NCBI RefSeq assembly: GCF_003949795.1
Contig: NZ_RPRY01000034.1
Location: 1-37,176 of the forward strand
Source of the DNA: Streptomyces sp. WAC06614
Lineage (GTDB): Bacteria > Actinomycetota > Actinomycetes > Streptomycetales > Streptomycetaceae
DNA length: 37,176 nt
Direction: 5' to 3'
This document shows, piece after piece, positions 7,754 through 16,061 of the stretch. The position numbers were made by a program, and so were the translations under genes. Under the pieces are notes generated by a model that saw only the letters and a program-made list of their open reading frames with translations, searched no databases and had not been told where the DNA came from. Position 1 is the stretch's first letter. The number at the start of each line of letters is the position of its first letter.

Positions 7754-9823
7754 TCAGCGGCCGGTGGGCCGGGGCCGGGCGAGGAGGACGGCCACGTCGT
7801 CCTGGGCGGGGTCGGGCAGGAGCTGCGCCAGGATCCCGTCGCAGATCTCCTCCAGGGGCCGGTGCAGGCGCCGCAGGGCCCCGGCGAGCAGCCGCATGCC
7901 CTGGTCCAGGTCCCGGTCGCGGGCCTCGATCAGCCCGTCGGTGTAGAGGGCGAGCAGGCTGCCGGGCGGCAGCGGCACCTCCTCGGCGTGGAACTCCCGG
8001 CCGCCGGTGCCCAGCGGGGGGCCGGCCGGGCCGTCCAGGAAGGTGACCCGCCCGTCGGCGCTGACCACGGCGGGCGGTGGATGGCCGGCCCGGGCGACCA
8101 GGCAACCGCCGGTCGCCGGGTCGTGGACGGCGTAGACGCAGGTGGCCATCTCGTCCTCGCCGAGCTCGGCGACCACCGCGTCGAGGGAGCGCAGCATCTG
8201 CCCGGGCGGGACGTCGTGCCGGGCGAGGGTGCGGACGGCGGTGCGGAGCTGGCCCATGACGGCGGCGGCGTGGATGCCGTGGCCCATGACGTCGCCGATG
8301 ACCAGGCCCGTGCGGCCCTCGGGGAGGGTGATCACGTCGAACCAGTCGCCGCCCACGTCGTGGTCGCTGGCCGGCAGGTAGCGGCCGGTGAGCTCCAGGT
8401 CGGCGACGTCGGGCAGGGCGCTGTTGGTGAGGCTGCGCTGGAGGGTGAGGGCGGCCTCGCGCTGGGCGGTGTAGAGGCGGGCGTTGTCGATGTTGAGGGC
8501 GGCGCGGTTGACCAGCTCGTCCAGGAGGACGTAGTCCTGCTCGTCGAAGGGCTCGCGGGTGCTCTGCCGGGTGACCACGACGGCGCCGAGCACCGTGCCC
8601 CGGGCGACCAGGGGGATCAGCCGGGAGGAGCCGACGCTGTCGACGAGGTAGCTGCGCAGGCTCTCGGCACGCGGGTCGGTGATCAGCTCGGGCACGTCGG
8701 CGTGGGTCAGGTTCATGGGCCGGCCCTGGACGATGACCTGCTCGTACACCGAGCCCAGCGGCACCTGGAAGGTCATGCCGGCCGTGAGCTCGGCGGTGGG
8801 GGCGGCGGGGTCGGGGAAGACCGCGGCCAGCCGGCGGACCAGGCCCTGGCGGGCGACCCCGGTGTCGTCGGGGTGCAGGACCTCCTCCAGCATCTGGACG
8901 TCGGCGGAGTCCGCGAGCCGGGGCACCAGCAGGTGGACCATCTCCTGGGCGGTGCGGTGCAGGTCCAGGGTGGTGCCGATGCGGGTGCCGGCCTCGGCGA
9001 GGAGGGCGAAGCGCTGGCGGGCCCGTTCGGCGTCGACCAGGGCCTGCTGGCCCTCGGTGATGTCGATGAGCGAGGCGATCAGGCCCAGGGTGCGGCCGGA
9101 GCCGTCGCGCAGGGGCGCGTAGGAGCAGGACCAGGTGTGGTCGCGGGTGGGGTCGGCGGCGGTGCGGCCGGTGCGGCGGGCGTCTATGACGGGGGTGCCC
9201 AGGTCCAGGGCCTGCTGCATCATCGCTTCCAGGGCGGTGGCGTTGACCCCGGGCACGACCTCGGTGAGGCGCCGGCCGAGGTGGGCGTCGGCGGGGACCC
9301 CGTTCATCCGGGCGAGGGCCTCGTTGACGCGGAGGAAGCGCAGGTCGGGGCCGAGCGTGGCCAGGCCGATGGGCGACTGGGTGAACAGGCTCTCCAGGGC
9401 GGCCAGGGAGTCCCGCATCCGCAGGACCTCGGTGGTCTCCACGGCGATGAGCATCGCTCCGGGTCTGCCGTCGGGGTCGACGGCGGGCACGATCCACATC
9501 TCCATCGTCACCGGGTGCCCGTCGCGGTGCCGTACGGAGAGGGTGCCGACCATCGTCTCGCCGGCGTGGACGCGGCGGGTCAGCTCGTCGGCCAGCTCGC
9601 GGTTGCCGTCGGGGACGAGGGTGTGCGAGGCGGGCCGGCCCAGGACCTCCTCGGGCAGGTACCCGAGGAGGTCCTGGGCGGCCAGGGACCACTCCACCAC
9701 CCGGCCCCGCGCGTCCTCCCGCCACAGGGCGATCGGGAGCAGTTCGCGCAGCACGCCCGCGTACCCGACCGCCCGCTGTGGCTCCTGCTCAGGAGCCTCG
9801 CCCGCCCACTGATGCGTGTCCAA
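7754..9823 (-). CDS. PAS-PAS-GAF-SpoIIE (PP2C) protein phosphatase, convergent third copy
   Basis: A 689-residue phosphatase with the same order as the first copy: PAS (about 20-130, REDARGRVVEWSLAAQDLLGY), PAS (about 145-265, TQSPIGLATLGPDLRFLRVN), GAF (about 280-455) and PP2C (GGDWFDVITLP, IGDVMGHG, LYTDGLIEARD, AQDDVAVLL). The catalytic aspartates are present. The start is TTG at 9821-9823: an in-frame TAG lies a short way upstream and no earlier ATG or GTG fits; a GAGG sits about nine bases before it. It converges on the sensor-phosphatase with only 39 bp between the stops. It probably arose by duplication from the same ancestor as its neighbours, though this was not aligned. Soluble, presumed cytoplasmic. 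Confidence 0.92.
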   Translation of the reverse strand: MDTHQWAGEAPEQEPQRAVGYAGVLRELLPIALWREDARGRVVEWSLAAQDLLGYLPEEVLGRPASHTLVPDGNRELADELTRRVHAGETMVGTLSVRHRDGHPVTMEMWIVPAVDPDGRPGAMLIAVETTEVLRMRDSLAALESLFTQSPIGLATLGPDLRFLRVNEALARMNGVPADAHLGRRLTEVVPGVNATALEAMMQQALDLGTPVIDARRTGRTAADPTRDHTWSCSYAPLRDGSGRTLGLIASLIDITEGQQALVDAERARQRFALLAEAGTRIGTTLDLHRTAQEMVHLLVPRLADSADVQMLEEVLHPDDTGVARQGLVRRLAAVFPDPAAPTAELTAGMTFQVPLGSVYEQVIVQGRPMNLTHADVPELITDPRAESLRSYLVDSVGSSRLIPLVARGTVLGAVVVTRQSTREPFDEQDYVLLDELVNRAALNIDNARLYTAQREAALTLQRSLTNSALPDVADLELTGRYLPASDHDVGGDWFDVITLPEGRTGLVIGDVMGHGIHAAAVMGQLRTAVRTLARHDVPPGQMLRSLDAVVAELGEDEMATCVYAVHDPATGGCLVARAGHPPPAVVSADGRVTFLDGPAGPPLGTGGREFHAEEVPLPPGSLLALYTDGLIEARDRDLDQGMRLLAGALRRLHRPLEEICDGILAQLLPDPAQDDVAVLLARPRPTGR

Positions 9824-9851
9824 GGCACCGACCTCACCCGAATGGGCATAT

Positions 9852-9875
9852 TCCTATCGAAAACACCCTATAGGA
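9852..9875. repeat. Inverted repeat in an A/T-rich spacer (possible operator)
   Basis: Arms TCCTAT (9852-9857) and ATAGGA (9870-9875) are separated by 12 bp, in the only A/T-rich patch between the phosphatase start and the downstream end of its neighbour. It lies about 30-50 bp upstream of the TTG start, where an operator or promoter for the phosphatase would be expected. No convincing pair of promoter hexamers was found. Confidence 0.35.
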
Positions 9876-9952
9876 GACCTTTGGGCCGGGCGCTGCGGCA
9901 CTCCCCCAGGTGGCGGGCAGGCGGACGGGACGGGCGTGACCGCGGTGCGGAC

Positions 9953-10579
9953 TCAGTCGAAGTTGAGGCCACCCGTACGGGTGCGCTTCAGCTCGAAGAA
10001 GTTCGGGTACGCGGCCAGGGTGCGCGCGGCGTCGAACAGGCCGGCCGCCTCCTCGCCCCGCGGGATGGAGCTGAGCACCGGGCCGAAGAAGGCCACGCCG
10101 TCGATGTGGATGGTCGGCGTACCGACGTCCTCGCCGACGGGGTCCATGCCCTCGTGGTGGCTGCGGCGCAGGTCCTCGTCGTAACGGTCGCTGTCCGCCG
10201 CCTTGATGAGCTCGGCGGGCAGACCCACCTCGGCGAGGGCCTCCTTGGCGACGGCGAGGAAGTCCTTGTTGCCGCCGTTGTGGATGCGCGTGCCCAGCGC
10301 GGTGTAGAGCGAGGGCAGGGCCTGCTCGCCGTGCTGCTGGGCGACGGCGGTGCAGATCCGGGTGAGCGCCAGCGACCGGTCGACCAGGTCCCGGTACCAG
10401 TCGGGCAGTTCGCGGTTCTCGTTGAGGACGTAGAGGCTCATCACCCGGAAGCGCAGGTCGAGCTTGCGCAGGGGCTCGACCTCCAGGATCCACCGCGAGG
10501 TGATCCAGGCGAAGGGGCAGGCGGGGTCGAAGTAGAAGTCGACACGGGTGGGTTCACGGTCAATGTCAGTCGTGGTCAC
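9953..10579 (-). CDS. DsbA-fold oxidoreductase, mycothiol-dependent nitroreductase (Rv2466c) family
   Basis: A 208-residue thioredoxin-fold protein of the DsbA/FrnE group. The N-terminal motif [18 protein letters not shown] and the following [15 protein letters not shown] match the actinobacterial Rv2466c-type family. The C-terminal [17 protein letters not shown] carries the cis-proline loop (Thr-Pro). Mycobacterial Rv2466c uses a CPWC pair to reduce nitro compounds with mycothiol; here the motif is CPFA (Cys21), so only the first cysteine remains. This suggests a monothiol mechanism through mixed disulfide with mycothiol, which is an inference. The start is GTG (10577-10579). No co-transcribed partner is evident; the beta-lactamase ends 43 bp upstream on the same strand. 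Confidence 0.82.
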   Translation of the reverse strand: MTTTDIDREPTRVDFYFDPACPFAWITSRWILEVEPLRKLDLRFRVMSLYVLNENRELPDWYRDLVDRSLALTRICTAVAQQHGEQALPSLYTALGTRIHNGGNKDFLAVAKEALAEVGLPAELIKAADSDRYDEDLRRSHHEGMDPVGEDVGTPTIHIDGVAFFGPVLSSIPRGEEAAGLFDAARTLAAYPNFFELKRTRTGGLNFD

Positions 10580-10622
10580 CCACCCGACTCTGCCGTCCCG
10601 CGGCCCCCTCGCGCCAGTCCCC

Positions 10623-11642
10623 TCAACCCTCGGTTGACCGCAGATGCCCGGAAACCAGCCGGGCCGCCTCCGCGACGAGCGCGTCGTCGGCCGCGGCCGT
10701 GGGCGAGGCGTGGGTGGTGAGCACGGCGAGGACGACCGGGGGACGGCCGGGCGGCCAGGCGATACCGACGTCGTTGTTGGTGCCGTAACTGCCGCCGCCC
10801 GTCTTGTCCGCGAGGCGCCAACCGGCGGGCAGACCGGCGCGGAAGCGCTTGCCGCTGGTGGTGTTGGCCAGCAGCCAACCCGTGAGCCGTTCCCGGTCGG
10901 GGCGCTCCAGGGCCCGGCCCAGGACCAGGCGGGCGTAGGTGCGGCCGATGGCGCGCGGGGTGGTGAGGTCCGTCCCGCGGTCCGGCTCGGCCGAGTTGAG
11001 CTCGGGCTCCCACCGGTCGAGCCGGGTGACCGGGTCGCCGAGGGAACGACTGAAACGGGTCACGGCGGTCGGGCCGCCGAGGTCGCGCAGCAGCAGGTTG
11101 GCCGCGGTGTTGTCGCTGAAGGAGATGGCCGCGGCGCACAGTTCGCCGACGGTGAGACCGGCCTCCAGGTTCGCCCGCTCGCCCGTCACCGGGGCGTGGC
11201 CGGAGGCCCGTACGTCCTCGGCGGTCCAGCGGACGCGGCGGGCGAGGTACTCGCCGTCGTGGTCGAGGTCGCGCAGGACGGCCGCGGCGGCGAGGGTCTT
11301 GAACAGCGAGCACATCGGGAAGCGTTCGTCCGCGCGGTGGGCGACCGTGGCGCCGGTGGCGGTGTCGTACGCGAACACCCCGAGCCGGGCGGCGTGTTCG
11401 CCTTCCAGTGCGCGCAGCCGGGCGGTGATGTCCGTGGCGCCGCCGGCCGGGCGGGGGGCCGCGTGGGCGGTACCCGGGAGGGCGGCGGAGGCGGCCAGCA
11501 CCGCACCGGCCCCGAGGGCCAGGGCGGCGCGGCGGGTGGGGGGCGCACCGGCGGCCCCGCCGCTTCCGGTGCTTCCGCTCCTGCCGGTGCTTGCGGTGCT
11601 TGCGGTGCTTCCGCTCCTGCCGGTGCTTCCGGTGAAGTGCAA
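10623..11642 (-). CDS. bla: Exported class A serine beta-lactamase
   Basis: A 339-residue protein with all class A motifs: SLFK (Ser112, Lys115), SDN (176-178), EPELN (Glu212, equivalent to Ambler Glu166) and KTG (280-282). Residues 37-61 form a twin-arginine-like signal ([11 protein letters not shown] to AHA), so it is probably exported by Tat. It hydrolyses beta-lactams; in a soil actinomycete this may protect against neighbours' antibiotics or have a cell-wall role. The start is TTG (11640-11642) with AGAGGA seven bases upstream. The first 30 residues are an unusual Gly/Ser/Thr/Arg repeat placed before the signal peptide, so a later true start is possible. No LysR-type blaB regulator is adjacent. 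Confidence 0.9.
   Translation of the reverse strand: MHFTGSTGRSGSTASTASTGRSGSTGSGGAAGAPPTRRAALALGAGAVLAASAALPGTAHAAPRPAGGATDITARLRALEGEHAARLGVFAYDTATGATVAHRADERFPMCSLFKTLAAAAVLRDLDHDGEYLARRVRWTAEDVRASGHAPVTGERANLEAGLTVGELCAAAISFSDNTAANLLLRDLGGPTAVTRFSRSLGDPVTRLDRWEPELNSAEPDRGTDLTTPRAIGRTYARLVLGRALERPDRERLTGWLLANTTSGKRFRAGLPAGWRLADKTGGGSYGTNNDVGIAWPPGRPPVVLAVLTTHASPTAAADDALVAEAARLVSGHLRSTEG
11567..11640 (-). repeat. Imperfect tandem repeat at the beta-lactamase 5' end
   Basis: On the plus strand, units such as GTGCTTCCGCTCCTGCCG and GTGCTTGCG recur. They encode two copies of GSTGRSGST joined by ASTAST, ahead of the Tat signal. Slippage here would change the leader length by whole codons. Confidence 0.6.
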
Positions 11643-11734
11643 GGTGCTCGTCCTCTCGCCGGGATGCGTGGGTTCTGCATCTGTCGATCATCGGGAAGGA
11701 CGCCCCAATGGCACCACTGGTTCCGGAAGTGCCG

Positions 11735-12874
11735 TTAGTCCGAAATCGCTCGGCCGGATACCGACGGGTCCCCGGACCGCGGCGCGCCCAGGCTCAGGTG
11801 CCGGCGCCGGCGTCGGCGCACCAGGAGCGCGGCCACCGCGCCACCCGCGGCGAGCAGGGCCGCGCCCACGGTCAGCAGCCAGGCCGGGATCCCGGTCTCC
11901 CCCAGGGTGAGCAGCTCGTCGCGGTAGATCACGCGGCGGTAGGGGGTGTCGGCGGCCGTCGCGCGCAGTTCGTGGTCGCCGTCGATCCGGTCCGGCCGGG
12001 GGAAGGACTGGTCGATCGCCGTGAGGAACGTCCGGTGCCCGCCGGTCAGTCCGGCCAGGAAGGCGGGCGGGTCGACCGGCCCGGCGAAGGTCACCTCGGG
12101 AGCGCGCCCGCCGATGGCGGAGCGCGGCTCCATCCGATGGTCGGCCAGGACGTACAGGCTCAGGGACTGGGGGGTGCGGGCGGCCCGGGACAGCCGCATG
12201 GGGTAGACGAGCCGGTCGCTGGCGAAGCGGATCAGCAGCGGGTCGAGGGTGCCGCGCAGGACCCGGCCCTGCTGCCGGGGGGCCAGCCGGACGGCGACGT
12301 ACTCCCACTTCTGGTCGACGTAGGGGCGCAGTTCGGCGGCGAGGCCGTCGGACAGCTCGAAGCCGTTGCCGCGCAGCCAGGTGCGCAGGGCGTCGGGGTC
12401 GGTGGCGGTCAGCCGGGCGACGTCGAAGTCGCCGAGCTGTTCGCGGCCGACGACGCCGACGCCGGGGGCGCCGGCCCCGGGGGCCGCGGCGGCGGCCCCG
12501 TCCCCGGCGACGGAGGAGAAGGGCCAGTCGCCGCCGCGCGGCCAGAAGTGGTGCCGGGTCCGGCGCTCGGGGGCGACCAGCTGGTCGAGCTGCTGGAACA
12601 TCCGGCCGTCGGCCGGCTCGACGGTGGCCCGGGTGGGCACCGGCATGACCCAGGCGGCACGGGGCGCGTTGCCGTCGACGGTGAAGCGCATGACGATCTG
12701 TTCCGTCGTGCCGTCCCAGCGCAGGACGGAGGCCTCCCGGTGCACGCCGATCCGCGTGGCGGGATCGGTGACCATGGCGCCGCAGCCGCAGGCCCAGGCG
12801 GGGCTGATCAGCGAGCCGAGCTGCAGCGCGAGCAGCGCGGACACCAGCGTCAGGACTCTTCTTCTCGTCTGCAC
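11735..12874 (-). CDS. DUF2330 membrane-anchored extracellular protein
   Basis: A 379-residue protein. Residues 1-28 form a signal peptide ending ISPAWA, followed by CGCGAMV, the cysteine-rich start typical of DUF2330 proteins. The body (about 30-330) is extracytoplasmic with phrases common in the family (WVMPVPTRATVEPADGRMFQQLDQLVAP). A helix near 336-355 followed by RRRRRR would anchor the C-terminus with the tail inside. The function of DUF2330 is unknown. The GTG start (12872-12874) has no good ribosome-binding site. Its stop lies 92 bp upstream of the beta-lactamase start on the same strand, so co-transcription is possible but not shown. Confidence 0.8.
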   Translation of the reverse strand: MQTRRRVLTLVSALLALQLGSLISPAWACGCGAMVTDPATRIGVHREASVLRWDGTTEQIVMRFTVDGNAPRAAWVMPVPTRATVEPADGRMFQQLDQLVAPERRTRHHFWPRGGDWPFSSVAGDGAAAAAPGAGAPGVGVVGREQLGDFDVARLTATDPDALRTWLRGNGFELSDGLAAELRPYVDQKWEYVAVRLAPRQQGRVLRGTLDPLLIRFASDRLVYPMRLSRAARTPQSLSLYVLADHRMEPRSAIGGRAPEVTFAGPVDPPAFLAGLTGGHRTFLTAIDQSFPRPDRIDGDHELRATAADTPYRRVIYRDELLTLGETGIPAWLLTVGAALLAAGGAVAALLVRRRRRRHLSLGAPRSGDPSVSGRAISD

Positions 12875-12939
12875 GGGATCTGGGACGAGTGGTGCACGTG
12901 CCGCGGTTCCGGAATCCCGTGCGGCCCGCGGCGGGGGTG

Positions 12940-13413
12940 TCAGAGGTCGGCCGCCGCCGCGTCCAGGGCGGCCGTGAGGCGGTCCAGGCGGGACCGCAGG
13001 TCGACGATCTCGGCCAGTTCGTAGCCGGTGGCGGCGGCGATCCGGCGGGGGACCTCGGCCGCCCGCTCGCGCAGGGCCACGCCGGCGGGGGTGAGGTGGA
13101 CGTGGACCGAACGCTCGTCCTCGGCGCTGCGCTCGCGGCGGATCAGGCCGGTCGCCTCCAGGCGCTTGAGCAGCGGGGACAGGGTGCCGGAGTCCAGGCG
13201 CAGGTGCGCGCCGATGTCCTTGACCGGCAGCTCGCCGTGCTCCCAGAGGACCAGCATGACCAGGTACTGGGGGTAGGTCAGGCCCAGGTCCTTCAGGAGG
13301 ATGCGGTAGAGGCCGCCGAAGGCCCGGCTCGCGGCGTTCAGCGAGAAGCAGATCTGGCCGTCCAGGCGCAGGAGGTCCTGGTCGGCGAGGGCGGAGCGGG
13401 GCTGGTCGGTCAT
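12940..13413 (-). CDS. ohrR: OhrR, organic-peroxide-sensing MarR-family repressor
   Basis: A 157-residue winged-helix repressor. The N-terminal LDGQICFSLNAASRA carries Cys22, the reactive cysteine of OhrR that is oxidised by organic hydroperoxides and releases DNA. LGLTYPQYLVMLVLWE is the family signature, followed by the recognition region (IGAHLRLDSGTLSPLLKRLEATGLI) and the wing (ERSVHVHLTP). There is one cysteine only, so it is the one-Cys type, presumably regulated by mixed disulfide with a low-molecular-weight thiol. It is divergent from ohr, with the repeat-rich operator between them, the arrangement known for OhrR control in Streptomyces. Confidence 0.94.
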   Translation of the reverse strand: MTDQPRSALADQDLLRLDGQICFSLNAASRAFGGLYRILLKDLGLTYPQYLVMLVLWEHGELPVKDIGAHLRLDSGTLSPLLKRLEATGLIRRERSAEDERSVHVHLTPAGVALRERAAEVPRRIAAATGYELAEIVDLRSRLDRLTAALDAAAADL

Positions 13414-13446
13414 GGGACCCAGTTTACCCGGGGACGGAAGCGAGCG

Positions 13447-13513
13447 ATTGAGTTGTGCGGCGTTGAGTTGCTGTCTAGCGAATCACAAGCCATTGAGTTG
13501 CACACAACTTAAT
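13447..13513. promoter_or_regulatory. OhrR operator region (three TTGAGTTG boxes, one inverted partner)
   Basis: The divergent spacer holds TTGAGTTG at 13448-13455, 13463-13470 and 13493-13500, and CAACTTAA at 13505-13512. The last two form an inverted repeat with a CACA spacer, and the arms extend to nine bases (ATTGAGTTG / CAACTTAAT, 13492-13513). The three direct copies begin 15 and 30 bp apart. Streptomyces OhrR is known to bind repeats in the ohrA-ohrR spacer and to repress both genes until peroxide stress. Confidence 0.75.
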
Positions 13514-13595
13514 TGCGTGGTCTTATTGAGGAGCGGCGGCCGACCGGTCACCGCCCCGGGCAGCTCCTGCCCCACCCCGCGAGAGGACACTTTCG

Positions 13596-14006
13596 ATGGA
13601 CGCGCTGTACACCGCTGTCGCCACCGCCAACGGCCGTGAGGGCCGCGCCGTCAGCTCCGACGGTCAGCTGGACCTCGCGCTGGCCATGCCCCCGGCCCTC
13701 GGTGGCAGCGGTCAGGGCACCAACCCCGAGCAGCTCTTCTCCGCCGGCTACGCCGCCTGCTTCGCCAGCGCGCTCGGCCTCGTCGGCCGCCAGGCCAAGG
13801 TCGACACCAGCGAGATCTCGGTCACCGCGGAGACCTCCATCGGCAAGGACGACACCGGCTTCGGCCTCGCGGTCACCCTCCGCGTCGAGCTGCCGGAGTC
13901 CCTCGCCGGCGAGACCGGCACCCTGCTGGTCAAGCAGGCCCACGAGGTCTGCCCCTACTCCAAGGCGACCCGCGGCAACATCCCGGTCGAGCTTGTGATC
14001 GAGTAG
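13596..14006 (+). CDS. ohr: Ohr, organic hydroperoxide resistance peroxidase
   Basis: A 136-residue OsmC/Ohr-fold thiol peroxidase that reduces organic hydroperoxides to alcohols, normally using lipoyl groups as reductant. The two catalytic cysteines are Cys55 (GYAACFASAL) and Cys119 (HEVCPYSKATRGN), in the positions expected for Ohr rather than OsmC, and Glu45 is in NPEQLF. The length fits the family (about 140). The ATG is preceded by GAGAGGAC. It is divergent from ohrR and should be induced by organic peroxides through the TTGAGTTG operator. Acts in the cytoplasm. Confidence 0.95.
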   Translation: MDALYTAVATANGREGRAVSSDGQLDLALAMPPALGGSGQGTNPEQLFSAGYAACFASALGLVGRQAKVDTSEISVTAETSIGKDDTGFGLAVTLRVELPESLAGETGTLLVKQAHEVCPYSKATRGNIPVELVIE

Positions 14007-14057
14007 ACATCCCCGGCTCCCCGTCACCCGCCCGGCCGGCCGGTACGTTCGCCCCTC

Positions 14058-15032
14058 ATGGACGCGATACGCACCGACGGCAGGGCGGCGGCGCACGACT
14101 GGGCCGAGGCCCAGCTCGCCCCGGGGGAACGGATCGAGGGCGTCGAGGCGCTCCGCGGCGGCTGGACCTCGCGGATGCGCCGCCTGGACGTCACCGGACC
14201 GCAGGGCGCGCGCTCGCTCGTCCTGCGGTCCTTCGTCACCCCCTTCTACGTGCGCCACGCGCCGGCGATGCTCGCCCGCGAGGCCGCCGTGCTGCGCCTG
14301 CTGCGCGGCACGGAGGTCCCCGCCGCCGAGTTCCTCGCCCTGGACGCCGAGGCCGCCCACTGCGACCATCCGTCCCTGCTGATGTCGGCCCTGCCCGGCG
14401 AGGTACGGATCGACCCGCAGGGCGCCGCCCCACGGGCCGGGCTGCTGGCCCGGATGCTCGTGGCCGTCCACGCCCTGGAGGTCGCCCCCGCGGACCGGCC
14501 GCGGACGTACGAGGCGTGGACCGCGCCCGACCGGGTCCGGGTGCCCGCGGCGACCGCCCGGCCGGAGCTGTGGCGGCGGGCCGTCGACGTCATCCGCCGG
14601 GAGCCGCCCGCGTACCGGCCGAGGTTCCTGCACCGCGACTTCCACCCCGGCAACGTCCTGTTCACCGGCACCGGCCCCGCGCTGCGGATCAGCGGCGTGG
14701 TGGACTGGGTCGAGACCTCGTGGGGACCCGCCGACCTGGACGTGGCCCACTGCTCCACCACCCTCGCCCTGCTGTACGGCGTACCGCACGGCCTGGACTT
14801 CGCCGACGCCTACCGCAGGGCGGGCGGCGAGCTCGCCACGGCACCGGCGGACCACCTGTACTGGCGGGTGCTGGACGCCCTCGGCTTCGCGCCCGACGCC
14901 GAGAAGGTCGCCGTGCCCTGGCGGGAGCTGGGCCGCACCGACCTGACGGTCGAGGTGCTGACGGGTCGTCTGGAGGACTACCTCGCGGCGCTCCTCGACC
15001 GGTATGCGACGGTTGCGTCGGCCGATATGTGA
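14058..15032 (+). CDS. APH-family small-molecule kinase (aminoglycoside phosphotransferase fold)
   Basis: A 324-residue kinase-like protein. The catalytic loop is FLHRDFHPGNVLF (Asp and Asn in the Brenner motif) and the metal-binding aspartate is in GVVDWVETSWGPADLDVAH. The N-lobe has a weak nucleotide loop (LRGGWTSRMRRL). Members phosphorylate aminoglycosides, choline, homoserine, macrolides or sugars; nothing in the sequence or neighbourhood fixes the substrate, so a resistance role should not be assumed. It starts 51 bp after ohr and ends 72 bp before the nucleoside hydrolase on the same strand, so these may be read together, but each has its own spacing. Confidence 0.85.
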   Translation: MDAIRTDGRAAAHDWAEAQLAPGERIEGVEALRGGWTSRMRRLDVTGPQGARSLVLRSFVTPFYVRHAPAMLAREAAVLRLLRGTEVPAAEFLALDAEAAHCDHPSLLMSALPGEVRIDPQGAAPRAGLLARMLVAVHALEVAPADRPRTYEAWTAPDRVRVPAATARPELWRRAVDVIRREPPAYRPRFLHRDFHPGNVLFTGTGPALRISGVVDWVETSWGPADLDVAHCSTTLALLYGVPHGLDFADAYRRAGGELATAPADHLYWRVLDALGFAPDAEKVAVPWRELGRTDLTVEVLTGRLEDYLAALLDRYATVASADM

Positions 15033-15104
15033 CGGGACGGACGGCGTCGGGCGGGGCACACTGAGGGTGAGGGTGACCCTGCCCCGTGCCGAGGAGCGAC
15101 GACC

Positions 15105-16061
15105 GTGCCCGTGCCGATCATCATCGACTGCGATCCCGGGCACGACGACGCCCTCGCGATCCTGCTGGCGGCGGGCGACCCCGCGGTCGACCTGCTGGCC
15201 GTGACCACCGTGGCGGGCAACCAGACGGTGGAGAAGACCACCCTCAACGCCCGCCGGGTCCTGACCGTCGCCGGCGTGTCCGGCGTACCGGTCGCGGCGG
15301 GCTGCGCGAAACCGCTGGTGCAGGAGCTGCGGGTGGCCGCCGACGTGCACGGCGCGTCCGGCCTGGACGGGCCGCGGTTCCCCGAACCCACCGTCGAGGC
15401 CGTACCGGAGCACGCGGTGGAGCTGTTGCACCGGATCCTCACCGAGCACCCCGAGCCGGTGACGCTGGTGCCGACCGCGCCGCTGACCAACATCGCCCTG
15501 CTGCTCACCCGGTACCCCGAGGTCATGGGGCGGATCAAGGAGATCGTCCTGATGGGCGGCTCCACCGAGCGCGGCAACCGCACCCCCGCCGCGGAGTTCA
15601 ACGTCCAGTGCGACCCGGAGGCCGCGGACGTCGTCCTGCGCAGCGGGGTGCCGGTCACCATGTGCGGGCTGAACGTCACCCACCAGGCCCTGGCCACCCC
15701 CGAGGTGCTGGCCCGCTTCGAGGGCCTGGGCACCGAGCTGGGCGGCATCTGCGCCGAGCTGCTCGGCTTCTTCGGCGAGACCTACCGCCGGCTGTGGGGC
15801 TTCCCCCACCCGCCGCTGCACGACCCCGTCGCGGTCGCCCGGGTCATCGACCCGTCCCTGGTGCGCTGCGTCGAGGCCAACGTCGTCGTCGAACTGCGCG
15901 GCGAGTACACCCGGGGCGCCACCGTGGTCGACCCCCACGGGTACGTGGGCCGCCCGGTGAACGCCCGGGTCGCGGTCGAGCTCGACGTCGACCGCTTCTG
16001 GGACCGCCTGCTCACCGCCGTCGACCGGCTCGGCCGCGGGCCCGGAAGCTGCCCGCCTTAG
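15105..16061 (+). CDS. Nucleoside hydrolase (inosine/uridine-preferring family)
   Basis: A 318-residue hydrolase that splits ribonucleosides into ribose and free base for salvage. The N-terminal DCDPGHDDALAI is the calcium-binding signature of the family; LVPTAPLTNIALLL, EIVLMGGS, AEFNVQCDPEAA and the active-site stretch PPLHDPVAVA all fit. The length is typical. The start is GTG (15105) with GAGGAG nine bases before it. Its stop overlaps the stop of the convergent polynucleotide kinase gene by three bases at 16059-16061. Base preference cannot be decided by eye. Cytoplasmic. Confidence 0.92.
   Translation: MPVPIIIDCDPGHDDALAILLAAGDPAVDLLAVTTVAGNQTVEKTTLNARRVLTVAGVSGVPVAAGCAKPLVQELRVAADVHGASGLDGPRFPEPTVEAVPEHAVELLHRILTEHPEPVTLVPTAPLTNIALLLTRYPEVMGRIKEIVLMGGSTERGNRTPAAEFNVQCDPEAADVVLRSGVPVTMCGLNVTHQALATPEVLARFEGLGTELGGICAELLGFFGETYRRLWGFPHPPLHDPVAVARVIDPSLVRCVEANVVVELRGEYTRGATVVDPHGYVGRPVNARVAVELDVDRFWDRLLTAVDRLGRGPGSCPP

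Noticed and set aside
14058..15032. Aminoglycoside resistance gene
   Set aside because: Only the general APH fold and catalytic motifs are visible; nothing specific to aminoglycoside kinases, so it is kept as a kinase of unknown substrate.
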